The notes beneath the pieces were generated by a model. It had not been told where the DNA came from, searched no databases, and saw only the letters and a program-made list of their open reading frames with translations. The translations under genes and the position numbers were made by a program. Positions 9,344 to 17,305 of a stretch of 21,492 nt of DNA are shown piece after piece. Source of the stretch: a virus; IMG/VR virus record IMGVR_UViG_3300045136_000352, positions 1 through 21,492 of that record; one strand, 5' to 3'. Each line of letters begins with the position of its first letter. The stretch's first letter is position 1.

Positions 9344-11742
9344 CGGGGCTTTGCCTCCATAAGGGCCGACATAGCCAGAATAGATAGCGGATAGATATCC
9401 TCTGTGTAAATGCGCAGCGCCGGGTTGTTGGCGTGCATCCCGGCGACAGGTAGCGAGACATCCCCATACGCCGGCTTGGGCGGAGCGTCCATGAGGTTCT
9501 GTGTCGTAGCAGTGACGATTTCCTCCACCCGATTGGCCCCGACAACCTCAACGAACCCACCGATCGACGCCCAGACCCGCAAGTTAACCCGGTGCACGTT
9601 GCCCGTCTCGCCGAGGTCAGAGGGCTCGCGCTGAACCAACAGCCCAAGCGGCATCGTGACGGCCTCACTGCGATACGGGTATCCACCAACAATAAGCGAG
9701 GCCGGACGAGCGGCCAAAGAGGACGACTTCAACAGCCGCCCATCGACCGCGTAATCATAGGTATCCCCGGGTTCCGACGTGGGCGGGGTGACCGAAGAAA
9801 GACGCTCACCGGCCAGGGGCGGCAAGAAGTCAATCTCGGTTGTCAGCACCGTACCCGAAGGCAGATCGAGGTCAGCCAATGACAATGGCACCGTCGGGTC
9901 AGACAGAAACGCGATCTTGAACGTCCGGGCCGTGAGATCGGGAGATATCATAACAAGAGGCTGGCGGTTGCCGGCGGTCAAACTGACAATCTGCTGCCCG
10001 CGCCGCCATGCAAGCCCGCGGAAAACCACCTCCAGCCCCGCCGCGGCGTTTGGACTGTTAGTCGAATAAGTAAACACGATGTGCCCGCCGATCTCAGAAG
10101 CCGCCGTGATCCGCCACTGCCGACCGACTGGCTGCTGACAATCGAGATACACCGTGCGCTCAATCGAGTACGCCTGTCTTTCCTGGGGTGCATCTGATGT
10201 GACTGCCTGGGGAAGGGGCTCCAGGACCTCAACAGTCTGCTGCAGCACGCCCCCTTGTGTACGCTTGACCGCCAAAAACAGGACGTCTTGCTGGGCTTGC
10301 GTAGTTGGTTCCCCGATCAGATTGGTCTTGATCGACGGCACACAGGCAATATCCACAATGCCCGGAGCCCGGCCTCTCAGCCCGCCGCCCAAACGGTGGC
10401 GGTGCGCCCCCAAAATCTCTTGGTCGCTTTCAACAGTGATGCCTATAAGCTGGTCGTCTTGGGTCAACATCCACAAAACAGAGTACGGCGACTGCTGATA
10501 GACTAGTTGTCGAATGCCCGTCTCGACTAAATGCGAAGCCAGCAGCGTTGCGTCCAGCGTAACCAAGTTGTCTGACTCAATGTCGTATTTGACTTGCCGC
10601 AGGCGCGTACCGCCGCGCTGCACGAAAAACGCCGTCGCGTCTACCCGAACTGGAGCCACAGAAGCCGACCCCCGCTGTGTGGTGCGCCGCACAACAGCTT
10701 CGGTAGGCGTCAAAAAGCCCGAGACGCCCGGGCGGACGGCATATTCACCCGAGGTCGTCCCCACGAGAAGCAAATCAGACCCCGAAACCAGCCACCGCAC
10801 AGTGTCCACACTGTTTCCAGTGACGCGCCGCACAATAGATTTGTCGGCGTTAGCCGCCTCGTTAAGAGAGGTATCGGGGCTAATAGCCTCGAAGTTATCG
10901 AAGCTGTTGGACACCGAACCCGTGATAACATCCGGGGCCGAAGTAAACCCGCCGTACCACAGCCGAGCCTCGTGGAAAGTTACACTTGTGCACCCCCGGG
11001 TTGCGGAAAACAAGCCAAGAGCCCACTCACTACTTACGGCCGGATTGGCGTTGCCGATCCGGAACGTGCCGGTAGCGGTGGCGACAGTCGGCGAAGAGAC
11101 CGTCGCGATGGTCATGTAATAGGCCCGCTTATTCGTCGTGTCCCGGACAAAAAACACCCGGCCCACGTCTGCCGCGATGAACAGCGCGGATGACATGGTG
11201 ATTGTAAGGTTGGGCCAAGTCCCAGAGACAGTAGCCGTATGGTCGGCCTTAAAGTTTAAGGGGCCTAGCGGCGCTCGGCCATCGAGAAAGGTGACAGCCG
11301 CGCAAGTGAAGGACGACGGCCCGGTTCGGCTGATCTTGTACGGGGGGTAGTTCGGGTGAACCACGTAAAGCACATCTGCATCTTGCGCAAACGCAAGGCC
11401 CGGCAAATCCGCCGTCGTCCAAGGAGTTGTGACTTCAACCGGCGTGCCGCCCCCAATGACCCCCGTCTGGGTCCAAAAACGAGCGTACAGATTGCCAAGC
11501 TCAATCACAATCGAAACGTCCGCCGTCGGCACAAACGGCACCAAACGGACATCGTTAGTGGTTTTTGTCATCCCGAGATACCGCGTCGGCGGGCGACGGA
11601 TTAGTGCGCCCTCTGGGGTGACGATGAAGTTCTCAACCTTCTGGAGCGCCCGGTAATACTGGTCGAGATCGGTCCGGCCCAAAAGAAGAGGAGACCACTC
11701 ACCAGAAGCCCACCCATTCCTGACTGTAAACGCTCGGGGCAT
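9340..11742 (-). CDS. Tail tubular protein B (T7 gp12-like nozzle)
   Basis: At 800 residues it is nearly the length of T7 gp12 (794). It opens with the family's characteristic start: TVRNGWASGEWSPLLLGRTD, then YYRALQKVENFIVTPEGALIRRPPTRYLG. These residues line the tail nozzle made of six copies below the gp11 ring. The rest is beta-rich without membrane segments. Other recognisable parts are FVPTADVSIVIELGN, ADVLYVVHPNYPPYKISR and the C-terminal 'NPALRIYTEDIYPLSILAM'. A GGGAG Shine-Dalgarno precedes the ATG, 30 nt after the gp11-like stop. Confidence 0.92.
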   Translation of the reverse strand: MPRAFTVRNGWASGEWSPLLLGRTDLDQYYRALQKVENFIVTPEGALIRRPPTRYLGMTKTTNDVRLVPFVPTADVSIVIELGNLYARFWTQTGVIGGGTPVEVTTPWTTADLPGLAFAQDADVLYVVHPNYPPYKISRTGPSSFTCAAVTFLDGRAPLGPLNFKADHTATVSGTWPNLTITMSSALFIAADVGRVFFVRDTTNKRAYYMTIATVSSPTVATATGTFRIGNANPAVSSEWALGLFSATRGCTSVTFHEARLWYGGFTSAPDVITGSVSNSFDNFEAISPDTSLNEAANADKSIVRRVTGNSVDTVRWLVSGSDLLLVGTTSGEYAVRPGVSGFLTPTEAVVRRTTQRGSASVAPVRVDATAFFVQRGGTRLRQVKYDIESDNLVTLDATLLASHLVETGIRQLVYQQSPYSVLWMLTQDDQLIGITVESDQEILGAHRHRLGGGLRGRAPGIVDIACVPSIKTNLIGEPTTQAQQDVLFLAVKRTQGGVLQQTVEVLEPLPQAVTSDAPQERQAYSIERTVYLDCQQPVGRQWRITAASEIGGHIVFTYSTNSPNAAAGLEVVFRGLAWRRGQQIVSLTAGNRQPLVMISPDLTARTFKIAFLSDPTVPLSLADLDLPSGTVLTTEIDFLPPLAGERLSSVTPPTSEPGDTYDYAVDGRLLKSSSLAARPASLIVGGYPYRSEAVTMPLGLLVQREPSDLGETGNVHRVNLRVWASIGGFVEVVGANRVEEIVTATTQNLMDAPPKPAYGDVSLPVAGMHANNPALRIYTEDIYPLSILAMSALMEAKPR

Positions 11743-11772
11743 AGGAGTTACTCCCTAGCCCGGGACGGCACG

Positions 11773-12411
11773 CTACCGTCTCCCGGTGTAAGGCATCGGC
11801 GCGGTCAGCCGCCGGCCGACCATCTCCTGGCGGCCAGGCATAACCGCAATCTCCGCCGGCTGCTCAATAGCGGCAGCCCGGCGAGCCACCAAGATAGCCT
11901 TCTCCGCCTCTCGTGAAAAGTACTCGCCCAAGCTTGCATCCGCGCCCAGACCAAGTGCCAGATCGTGGGCCAACTTGTATGCGATCGCGTCCACAAACAA
12001 CGGGTCCCACCGCGTGACATTCGTCTCATCACGGATGTACATGACATACATTTCGTCAACGTCGGCCAGAAGCTCATTGTTCTCAATCCGGTAGGTTTCC
12101 GGAGCATCAGTCAGCGTCTCACGGGAACCCTGGGAGTCTGGATTGGCCGCCACAAGCGCAAGAAAGTCGGCCGGCAAGACCATACGGTACTTCCACCCGA
12201 AAGCCGGGGCCGGCGGACTCGGGCTCAACACAACCCGAGTGAACGCAAACTGCCACCGGTAGCGCTTTAAAAGCGCCCGGCGCTGAACCGGATAGGACGT
12301 GTTGAGGATAGTTGCCGCGATGTTGTCCTGTCCGGGGGACAGGAGCAGCCCCTTCTCTCGCGCCCTGATGAGGGCAAGGTTGAACACCTCAACGAGAGAA
12401 GGGGCCGTCAC
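11773..12411 (-). CDS. Tail tubular protein A (T7 gp11-like adaptor)
   Basis: The 212-residue protein (T7 gp11: 196) sits directly before the gp12-like gene. It shows the adaptor-family sequence order: an N-terminal helix (SLVEVFNLALIRARE), 'RRALLKRYRWQFAFTRVVL', 'FGWKYRMVLPADFLALVAA' and 'YVMYIRDETNVTRWDPLFVDAIAYKLAHDLA'. Twelve copies would form the ring joining the portal to the nozzle. The annotated start is GTG at 12411, 10 nt after the upstream stop; I see no clear Shine-Dalgarno, so expression may depend on coupling. The C-terminal tail is Arg/Pro-rich. Confidence 0.88.
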   Translation of the reverse strand: MTAPSLVEVFNLALIRAREKGLLLSPGQDNIAATILNTSYPVQRRALLKRYRWQFAFTRVVLSPSPPAPAFGWKYRMVLPADFLALVAANPDSQGSRETLTDAPETYRIENNELLADVDEMYVMYIRDETNVTRWDPLFVDAIAYKLAHDLALGLGADASLGEYFSREAEKAILVARRAAAIEQPAEIAVMPGRQEMVGRRLTAPMPYTGRR

Positions 12412-12421
12412 TGTCGCAGAC

Positions 12422-12877
12422 TCAGGTTACATACAGGATCACGCCGCGGATGCGACCGGTCGTCACAGGAGAGGTGACGGCCTGCACATCAACGAACACC
12501 AGTTCGTATCCCTCGACGTTATCTCGGGACTTGCCCACGTAATCCAAGCCGCGGGCAACACGGTCGATTACCCACTGACCTACGGCGGCAAGGTTGAACT
12601 GGTTCGGGCCAGCAAACACATCGTTAGTCGTCTCAGTCCTGATCCGGCCGTTGGTGGACGCCGCCCCGAAGACGTTCGTCACCTCGAACACCCCGCCCAC
12701 CACACGAGCCCCCTTCGGGAGCCGGCAAAGAAAGAGCCGGTCACCAACGGCGATGTTAGCGCCCGGGGCAAGATCGAACGTGGCCGCTTGGACGTGGCCC
12801 TGCTGGAGCGTCCGGTTCGGGAGAGCGGGCGGTGTCGCCCGCTGCCCCGTCAGTACCGAAGAGAAGAAATCGGGCAT
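12422..12877 (-). CDS. Probable head decoration / minor structural protein
   Basis: This 151-residue protein has no membrane segment or signal peptide. It lies between the major capsid and tail adaptor genes. It is beta-rich, with 'ANIAVGDRLFLCRLPKGARVVGGVFEVTNVF' near the middle. That pattern resembles phage proteins that follow the capsid gene ('D.I...KLPAGARV..G') and are annotated as virion structural or decoration proteins. An AGGAGG Shine-Dalgarno lies about 10 nt before the ATG, 15 nt after the capsid stop. The exact role is inferred from position. Confidence 0.65.
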   Translation of the reverse strand: MPDFFSSVLTGQRATPPALPNRTLQQGHVQAATFDLAPGANIAVGDRLFLCRLPKGARVVGGVFEVTNVFGAASTNGRIRTETTNDVFAGPNQFNLAAVGQWVIDRVARGLDYVGKSRDNVEGYELVFVDVQAVTSPVTTGRIRGVILYVT

Positions 12878-12892
12878 CGCTACACCCTCCTA

Positions 12893-13813
12893 TCAGGTGA
12901 TCTTCTTGGCGTGAATGCGGACCACCCGCACATCCTCGACGCGGCTGGCACCCCACGCGCCCATGACATACGCCTGCCATGGCCGCGTGCGAAGGTCTGG
13001 CCGCGCGTCAATGAACGTCTGAGGCTCCCGGGCCACGCCGAACTCCAGGGCGTCATTGCGGTACATGAACACCCGGTTGGCCGCCGCGCCGCCGTCATAC
13101 GAACCGTCCGTGATGTCCGGAATGAGCTCGGTAATGAAGAACCGAAGCCCCATGAACGTCCCGTCCGAGAACCCGGCGTTCTCGATCGCACGCAGCGAGT
13201 TAAAGTCGGCGCTGGTGAGCTTGTCGTCCTCCAGCAGAGAACGCCATGCGTTGGCAGTCATCGCGACGTTGACTGGCGCACCAGGCAGATCGATCGCGTA
13301 AGAGGCGAGCAGCCTTTCCTTGGCCGCCAGGAGAGCCCGGAAGCCCAGAGGAATTGCTGTTGTACCACCGCTGTTAAGCGAAAACACGCGCTGGGCGTTC
13401 GGGAAGGTGACCGTAGTCTCGGCGTTCTTGCCCTCCTGCACCGGACCGTCGAGCGCCTGAATAATGGTGCGGTCGATCGCCCGGCCGATGGTAGCCGCGA
13501 GACGCTGAGTGTACGGCGACTCGAAGCTGACGAGATTCTTCACCTTGTCGAAGCTGTCGAGCAGCACGTTCGAGTCGTAGCCACGGATGAAGCCCCAGCG
13601 CCGGGTGTGATCGATCTCATTACGCGGCATCGGCGCAAAGCGATCGGTGATCTCCTGGTAGTCAACACCGGCCAGCCGCTCCATAGTCCAGGCCTCGCCC
13701 GTCACCGGCTTGGAGACGATGCTGGAGCGCAGCCTAGACCCGCGCTGCTCCGCCAGCATGTGCACCATCGTGCCAAACTGGCGGACAAAACTCCTTTCAA
13801 TGGTGTCGCTCAC
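12893..13813 (-). CDS. Major capsid protein
   Basis: The 306-residue protein follows the scaffold gene. It matches the capsid family common in podoviruses: N-terminal 'FVRQFGTMVHMLAEQRGSRLRSSI', then 'TDRFAPMPRNEIDHTRRWGF', 'DVLLDSFD-like' and 'AATIGRAIDRTIIQALDG', with a beta-rich C-terminal part around 'NRVFMYRNDALEFGVAREP'. The fold is presumably HK97-like. The start is GTG at 13813, set by an excellent AGGAGG Shine-Dalgarno at about 13821-13828. A strong-looking promoter lies just upstream (13944-13972), consistent with extra expression of the most abundant protein. Confidence 0.9.
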   Translation of the reverse strand: MSDTIERSFVRQFGTMVHMLAEQRGSRLRSSIVSKPVTGEAWTMERLAGVDYQEITDRFAPMPRNEIDHTRRWGFIRGYDSNVLLDSFDKVKNLVSFESPYTQRLAATIGRAIDRTIIQALDGPVQEGKNAETTVTFPNAQRVFSLNSGGTTAIPLGFRALLAAKERLLASYAIDLPGAPVNVAMTANAWRSLLEDDKLTSADFNSLRAIENAGFSDGTFMGLRFFITELIPDITDGSYDGGAAANRVFMYRNDALEFGVAREPQTFIDARPDLRTRPWQAYVMGAWGASRVEDVRVVRIHAKKIT

Positions 13814-13840
13814 GTGTTTTCCTCCTCTGGCATGAGCGTG

Positions 13841-13960
13841 TTAGTTCCGGGGTCCACCACGCCCCACCATCTGCGAGGGTGTCGGAGCCTGCGGGTCACT
13901 GAGCCCGAGCCGATCTCCGGCCACGCGAGGTCTGGGCAACTCATTTATATCGCGGATCAT
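13841..13960 (-). CDS. Possible 39-residue ORF between scaffold and capsid
   Basis: ATG at 13960 opens a 39-codon frame ending TAA at 13841. It begins MIRDINELPRPRVAGDRLGL and ends Gly/Arg-rich. It would fill most of the only intergenic gap over 100 nt in the head-tail operon. Against it: there is no clear Shine-Dalgarno, and its start lies upstream of the predicted capsid transcription start, so it could be translated only from read-through mRNA. It may equally be an untranslated leader. Confidence 0.3.
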   Translation of the reverse strand: MIRDINELPRPRVAGDRLGLSDPQAPTPSQMVGRGGPRN

Positions 13961-13972
13961 TTCAAAAATCAA
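13944..13972 (-). promoter_or_regulatory. Sigma70-type promoter for the capsid gene
   Basis: On the minus strand TTGATT (13967-13972) is separated by exactly 17 nt from TATAAA (13944-13949). This gives 4 of 6 matches to TTGACA and 5 of 6 to TATAAT. Transcription would start near 13937, about 125 nt before the capsid GTG. The -35 box overlaps the scaffold stop codon. This is the best sigma70-like match I noticed in the window apart from the one at 21322-21351. Confidence 0.55.
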
Positions 13973-14865
13973 CTGGCCCGCTGCCGAAGCTCCAAGGCCT
14001 CCCGGCTCAACCGCTCAGCCTCAGCCCGGTCGCCCCGAGTCCAGGCCTGGAGAGCCTTATGCGTAAGCTCAACGGCCCGCCCTTCCGCCTGGGCCGGAGA
14101 CAGCGGCCCAGACGACGGAAGCGTCCCTGCCGGGCTCGTCCCCTCTCTGAACAGGGCGGCCACCCTCGCCAGTGATTCGATAACCACCGGGTGCGACCCA
14201 AGGCCTGCATCATTGAGAACCTGCCGGACACCCAAGAAATCTGCACCCCGGCGGGCGTCCTGGACAAGCTGGTCAAACGCCGGGCCATGCTTCTCCTTAA
14301 GCGACCGGACAGCCTGCTCTGTCATCTGATCGGCCGCTTGCTGCAGTTCGATGTTGCGCTCAACGAACTTCTGGTAAAGCTTCTCGGCCTGCGCCGGCAG
14401 CAAACGAGCCTCCGCCGCAAGCTGCTTGAACCACTCCAGGTTCTCGCCGGTCGCCAGATGCTCAGGCGCGCCTTCCGGCGGGGTAAGCTGAAATGCCTCC
14501 GGCTTATCCCCCGCCCCCAGCTTGAGAAGCGCGTCCAACCCGGCCTGCCGAAGCGCACTTAGCCTCGCGATGTCGTCCGCCGGGACCCCGACAAACTTGG
14601 CAAGCTCTCGGTGGCTGTTAGCAAACTCTTCGAGGGTCTTGCCAGCGTATTTAGCAATTGAAGGGTCGTTTCGGAGGGGCTCGGGGAGCTTGTCGTACCA
14701 CTCTGTTCCTGGGGCAGGACCTCGACCTGCACCGGCTTCGGCTGGTTCTGGAGCCACCGCGCCAGCTTGTCCAGGCGCGTTTGCGGGAGTCTCGGTAACA
14801 CCGGGAACAGGGGCACTTGCGCCTCCCTCAGCTTCGCGCACAAGGCGCGCAGTCCACGTCGTCAT
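13969..14865 (-). CDS. Scaffolding protein
   Basis: The 298-residue protein lies directly before the capsid gene, as T7 gp9 (307) does. Residues 1-50 are Ala/Pro/Gly-rich and probably disordered. 'WYDKLPEPLRNDPSIAKYAGKTLEEFANSHRELAKFVG' follows and is a hallmark of podoviral scaffold/capsid-assembly proteins. The remainder is charged and helical with a coiled-coil-like C-terminus (ALQAWTRGDRAEAERLSREAL). It would direct procapsid assembly and then leave the shell. The ATG overlaps the preceding stop as ATGA and has an AAGGAGG Shine-Dalgarno inside the upstream gene (about 14872-14880). Confidence 0.87.
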   Translation of the reverse strand: MTTWTARLVREAEGGASAPVPGVTETPANAPGQAGAVAPEPAEAGAGRGPAPGTEWYDKLPEPLRNDPSIAKYAGKTLEEFANSHRELAKFVGVPADDIARLSALRQAGLDALLKLGAGDKPEAFQLTPPEGAPEHLATGENLEWFKQLAAEARLLPAQAEKLYQKFVERNIELQQAADQMTEQAVRSLKEKHGPAFDQLVQDARRGADFLGVRQVLNDAGLGSHPVVIESLARVAALFREGTSPAGTLPSSGPLSPAQAEGRAVELTHKALQAWTRGDRAEAERLSREALELRQRAS

Positions 14866-15131
14866 CGGATAGCCTCCTTCGGGGGTTCAACCTGCGGCAT
14901 AGAGCCTTTGCGAATCCACTCCAACAGCCGCATCACTACAACCCGCTGCCCCTCCAAGTGAAGACTATACAGCGGGTCCAACGATCCAGTAGTCGTCTGC
15001 ACCGCCGTCGTCCGGGTCTCGTGCCCGTACATCTGGCGGAGCGCCGCAATCACCAGCCGCCCGTCGTCAGTCTGCGACAGCCGGTAAGCGGCCTCGTGCA
15101 CCGCACGCGCGTCAACGTCGATAAGGGTCAT
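14862..15131 (-). CDS. Bbp19-like small phage protein
   Basis: The 89 residues contain 'LSQTDDGRLVIAALRQMYG', then 'LHLEGQRVVVMRLLEWIRKG'. This matches the Bbp19-type pattern (a 'D.GR.VL..L' helix, then an 'EG.R.V...I' helix) of small proteins encoded between portal and scaffold in podophages. Its biochemical role is unknown to me. It is locked into the operon by ATGA overlaps at both ends, with an AAGG-like Shine-Dalgarno before its ATG. Confidence 0.62.
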   Translation of the reverse strand: MTLIDVDARAVHEAAYRLSQTDDGRLVIAALRQMYGHETRTTAVQTTTGSLDPLYSLHLEGQRVVVMRLLEWIRKGSMPQVEPPKEAIR

Positions 15132-16768
15132 CGCTGGCCTTTTCCAACCGCCGAAATCAGCTTCGCCATCGTGCTGCCGGCTTCCGACGCCATCGCCGTG
15201 CCGGCCATCATCTGCTGTTGCTCGGCCCGGGCCTGACGGATCGCCTCGATCTCCTGCCGCGACCGCATCAGCCGCGCCGGCACGCCCGAAGCCGAATGCA
15301 ACAGCGCCACTACCGCGTCAGCATTTACAACGTCGGCCGCCCGCGGGTCAAGCTGGCTGATAAACGCCACGCCCTCCAGCCAGCGGATTGCCGCCATGGC
15401 CTCAGTCTGCATAGCCGAAGTGATTACTGGCGAAAGGTGCTGGATAACAAAAGCCTGCCCAGGTTCGGCTGGAGGAGCCGGCAAGCGCCCCTGACGAGTC
15501 AGCACCCCCATAACCCGCCAGATCAGTGGTTCCAGCAGGGAGTTCTGGAGGCGCAGCACCATCGGGCTAACGGCTCGGTTGCGCTCATCTTGGCTGACCA
15601 TGATCTCGCCGACCGTGCGGGGCTGCTTGGAACCGGTCGGGTTCTGGTCCATGAACAGGTGGATGAAAAACGCCTCGCGGATACGCCGCTCCTTGTCGGC
15701 CAGCATGTCTACGCCAACCTCGATTCGGCTGGCCCCGGGCGGCAGAAGAGGCTCAAGTGCGTTTTCGCCATCCGTATAGGTGATGCCGGCCGGATAGAGG
15801 CGCAGCGGGGAAAGCAGCGCGCCATCCCGCACCATCCACGGCGGGTCCACGAGCTTCTCGGCCCCACGGGTGATGAGCTCAGACAGACTGTTCGCCTGGG
15901 CCACCTCGCCAAGCGCCGTCATGGCCGGCGAACGGCCCCACACGCTGTCCTCAACGCTATACCAAGGCACCAAAAAGATCGGCTGCTCCAAGAAGACGCT
16001 GACCTCGGCGTAGGTATCGGTCTCGGGGTGCAGCCAAATGCCAACCCACTCCGCGCCAGTGGCCAAATACTGCTCCGGCACGATATCCTTGATCTCCGGG
16101 TCGTCTGTGCGGATGCAGGCGAACAGCATCTCGACCGGGGTGTCCAGCTTGGGGTTCAGCTTGCCCGTCAGGGCCGGGAACTTCATGAGGGCCGCCCGGG
16201 CACGGAAAGTCTTGCGGATATAGACCGCGCAAGTCTCGCCTTCGGCATCCGCCTCGCCGGACACCTCCCAAACCGGGATGTGCTGGAACCGAACGCCCCG
16301 CCGGTTCTTACGGTCTTCCCAAACCGCGAGACACCCGGAACCATACGCCCCCAGGTCAAGGGCCATCTTGTGAAGCGCCGCAACGGCGGACTGCTTGCCA
16401 GTGAACAGAGTAGTCCGCGCCCGCTTGGCTACCAGATCACACCACTGCCGCAGGGCCATGTCCTGCCGCAGCAAGTCCTCATCCGCTTCGCCGTTGGCCC
16501 CCTCTGGCTTGATCCAAAACGACTGTGTGCCGACGGCCCCGGCCACAAATACGTTCGACAACAAGAAGGACGCGAACAGCTCTAGCGATCGAACAGCCGT
16601 GCTGTCCGCCAGCCGCCGCTCCCGCTCGTCTCCAGAACTCTGCTCTTCACGATAAGAAAGAGACGAGGGAAAACAGAAGCTTTGGATGGTCCGCCAGAGC
16701 CCTTCCCGCTCTTTGCGGACTGTCTCAGCCGCCGCAATACGCTCTCGAAGGGTTCTGGCCCCGGTCAT
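15128..16768 (-). CDS. Portal protein (T7 gp8-like head-tail connector)
   Basis: At 546 residues it is close to T7 gp8 (536). It contains the family sequences in order: 'RERIAAAETVRKEREGLWRTIQSFCFPS', 'DSTAVRSLELFASFLLSNVF', 'FQHIPVWEVSGEAD', 'VPWYSVEDSVWGRSPAMTALGEVAQANSL', 'MVRDGALLSPLRLYPAGI', 'FFIHLFMDQNPTGSKQPRTVGEIMVSQDER' and a C-terminal Gln/Ala-rich helix (EIEAIRQARAEQQQMMAG). Twelve copies would form the DNA channel at one vertex and dock the terminase and the tail adaptor. The ATG overlaps the upstream stop as ATGA without a clear Shine-Dalgarno, so translation is probably coupled to the duplicated small gene before it. Confidence 0.93.
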   Translation of the reverse strand: MTGARTLRERIAAAETVRKEREGLWRTIQSFCFPSSLSYREEQSSGDERERRLADSTAVRSLELFASFLLSNVFVAGAVGTQSFWIKPEGANGEADEDLLRQDMALRQWCDLVAKRARTTLFTGKQSAVAALHKMALDLGAYGSGCLAVWEDRKNRRGVRFQHIPVWEVSGEADAEGETCAVYIRKTFRARAALMKFPALTGKLNPKLDTPVEMLFACIRTDDPEIKDIVPEQYLATGAEWVGIWLHPETDTYAEVSVFLEQPIFLVPWYSVEDSVWGRSPAMTALGEVAQANSLSELITRGAEKLVDPPWMVRDGALLSPLRLYPAGITYTDGENALEPLLPPGASRIEVGVDMLADKERRIREAFFIHLFMDQNPTGSKQPRTVGEIMVSQDERNRAVSPMVLRLQNSLLEPLIWRVMGVLTRQGRLPAPPAEPGQAFVIQHLSPVITSAMQTEAMAAIRWLEGVAFISQLDPRAADVVNADAVVALLHSASGVPARLMRSRQEIEAIRQARAEQQQMMAGTAMASEAGSTMAKLISAVGKGQR

Positions 16769-17022
16769 CAGCCAAGCAAGCTCTGCTTATTAAGCAGCGT
16801 CCGCTCATCGGTTAGCAAGGTAGGGGCGCGGCCCTGCTGGGCTCGAATCTTTGCTTGCGTCGCCTCAAACGCCTTGCGTTCAAGTGTACTACCAACCCGC
16901 CCCGCACGGAACGCTTCACGATCCTCGTCGGTCCAGGACGTTCCCCGCTTGCCAGATAAAACCTCCCGAGCAAGCTGCACCTTTTCTTCGCGGCTAAGAC
17001 TCCGGTCATGGTAGAATGCCAT
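16768..17022 (-). CDS. Small tandem-duplicated protein, copy A
   Basis: This 84-residue protein is the portal-proximal copy of a tandem duplication with a 269-bp period. It matches copy B (17037-17291) at 70 of 84 residues. It is Arg/Lys/Glu-rich and mostly helical, ending in 'QQGRAPTLLTDERTLLNKQSLLG'. The ending resembles the 'GRAATILT......LLG' C-terminal motif of small proteins encoded just before portals in many phages, whose function I do not know. The AGGG Shine-Dalgarno (GAGGGAAGATCAG before ATG) is identical to that of copy B. Its TGA overlaps the portal ATG. Confidence 0.75.
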   Translation of the reverse strand: MAFYHDRSLSREEKVQLAREVLSGKRGTSWTDEDREAFRAGRVGSTLERKAFEATQAKIRAQQGRAPTLLTDERTLLNKQSLLG

Positions 17023-17036
17023 CTGATCTTCCCTCG

Positions 17037-17291
17037 CTACCCGAGCAAGCTCTGCTGATTAAGCATCGTCCGCTCATCGGTTAGCAAAGTAGCGGCACGA
17101 CCCTGCTGGACTCGAATCTTTGCTTGCGTCGCCTCAAACGCCTTGCGTTCAAGTGTACTACCAATCCGCCCCGCACGGGACGCTTCATAATCCTCGTCGG
17201 TCCAGGACGTTCCCCGCTTGCCATATAAAACCTCCCGAGCAAGCTGCTCCTTTTTTTCGCGGCTAGGACTCCAGAGACGGTAGAATGCCAT
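17037..17291 (-). CDS. Small tandem-duplicated protein, copy B
   Basis: The 84-residue twin of copy A has the same N-terminal block (SREKKEQLAREVLYGKRG, TSWTDED, RAGRIGSTLERKAFEATQAK) and C-terminal motif. All codon differences from copy A within codons 1-61 change the amino acid (11 changed codons, no silent ones). Silent changes appear only in the last 23 codons. That is unusual for two functioning copies. The C-terminal 24 codons, stop, intergenic spacer and Shine-Dalgarno are almost identical to those after copy C, pointing to very recent duplication or gene conversion. Confidence 0.75.
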   Translation of the reverse strand: MAFYRLWSPSREKKEQLAREVLYGKRGTSWTDEDYEASRAGRIGSTLERKAFEATQAKIRVQQGRAATLLTDERTMLNQQSLLG

Positions 17292-17305
17292 CTGATCTTC
17301 CCTCG

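Noticed and set aside
12299-14329. 676-codon open frame on the plus strand
   Set aside because: It runs antisense across the gp11-like, decoration, capsid and scaffold genes, all of which are recognisable on the minus strand. Its translation is Arg/His-rich without domains. High GC and codon bias explain the missing stops.
15218-16585. 455-codon open frame on the plus strand
   Set aside because: It lies fully antisense to the portal gene, with low-complexity Arg/His/Leu-rich translation and no ribosome site.
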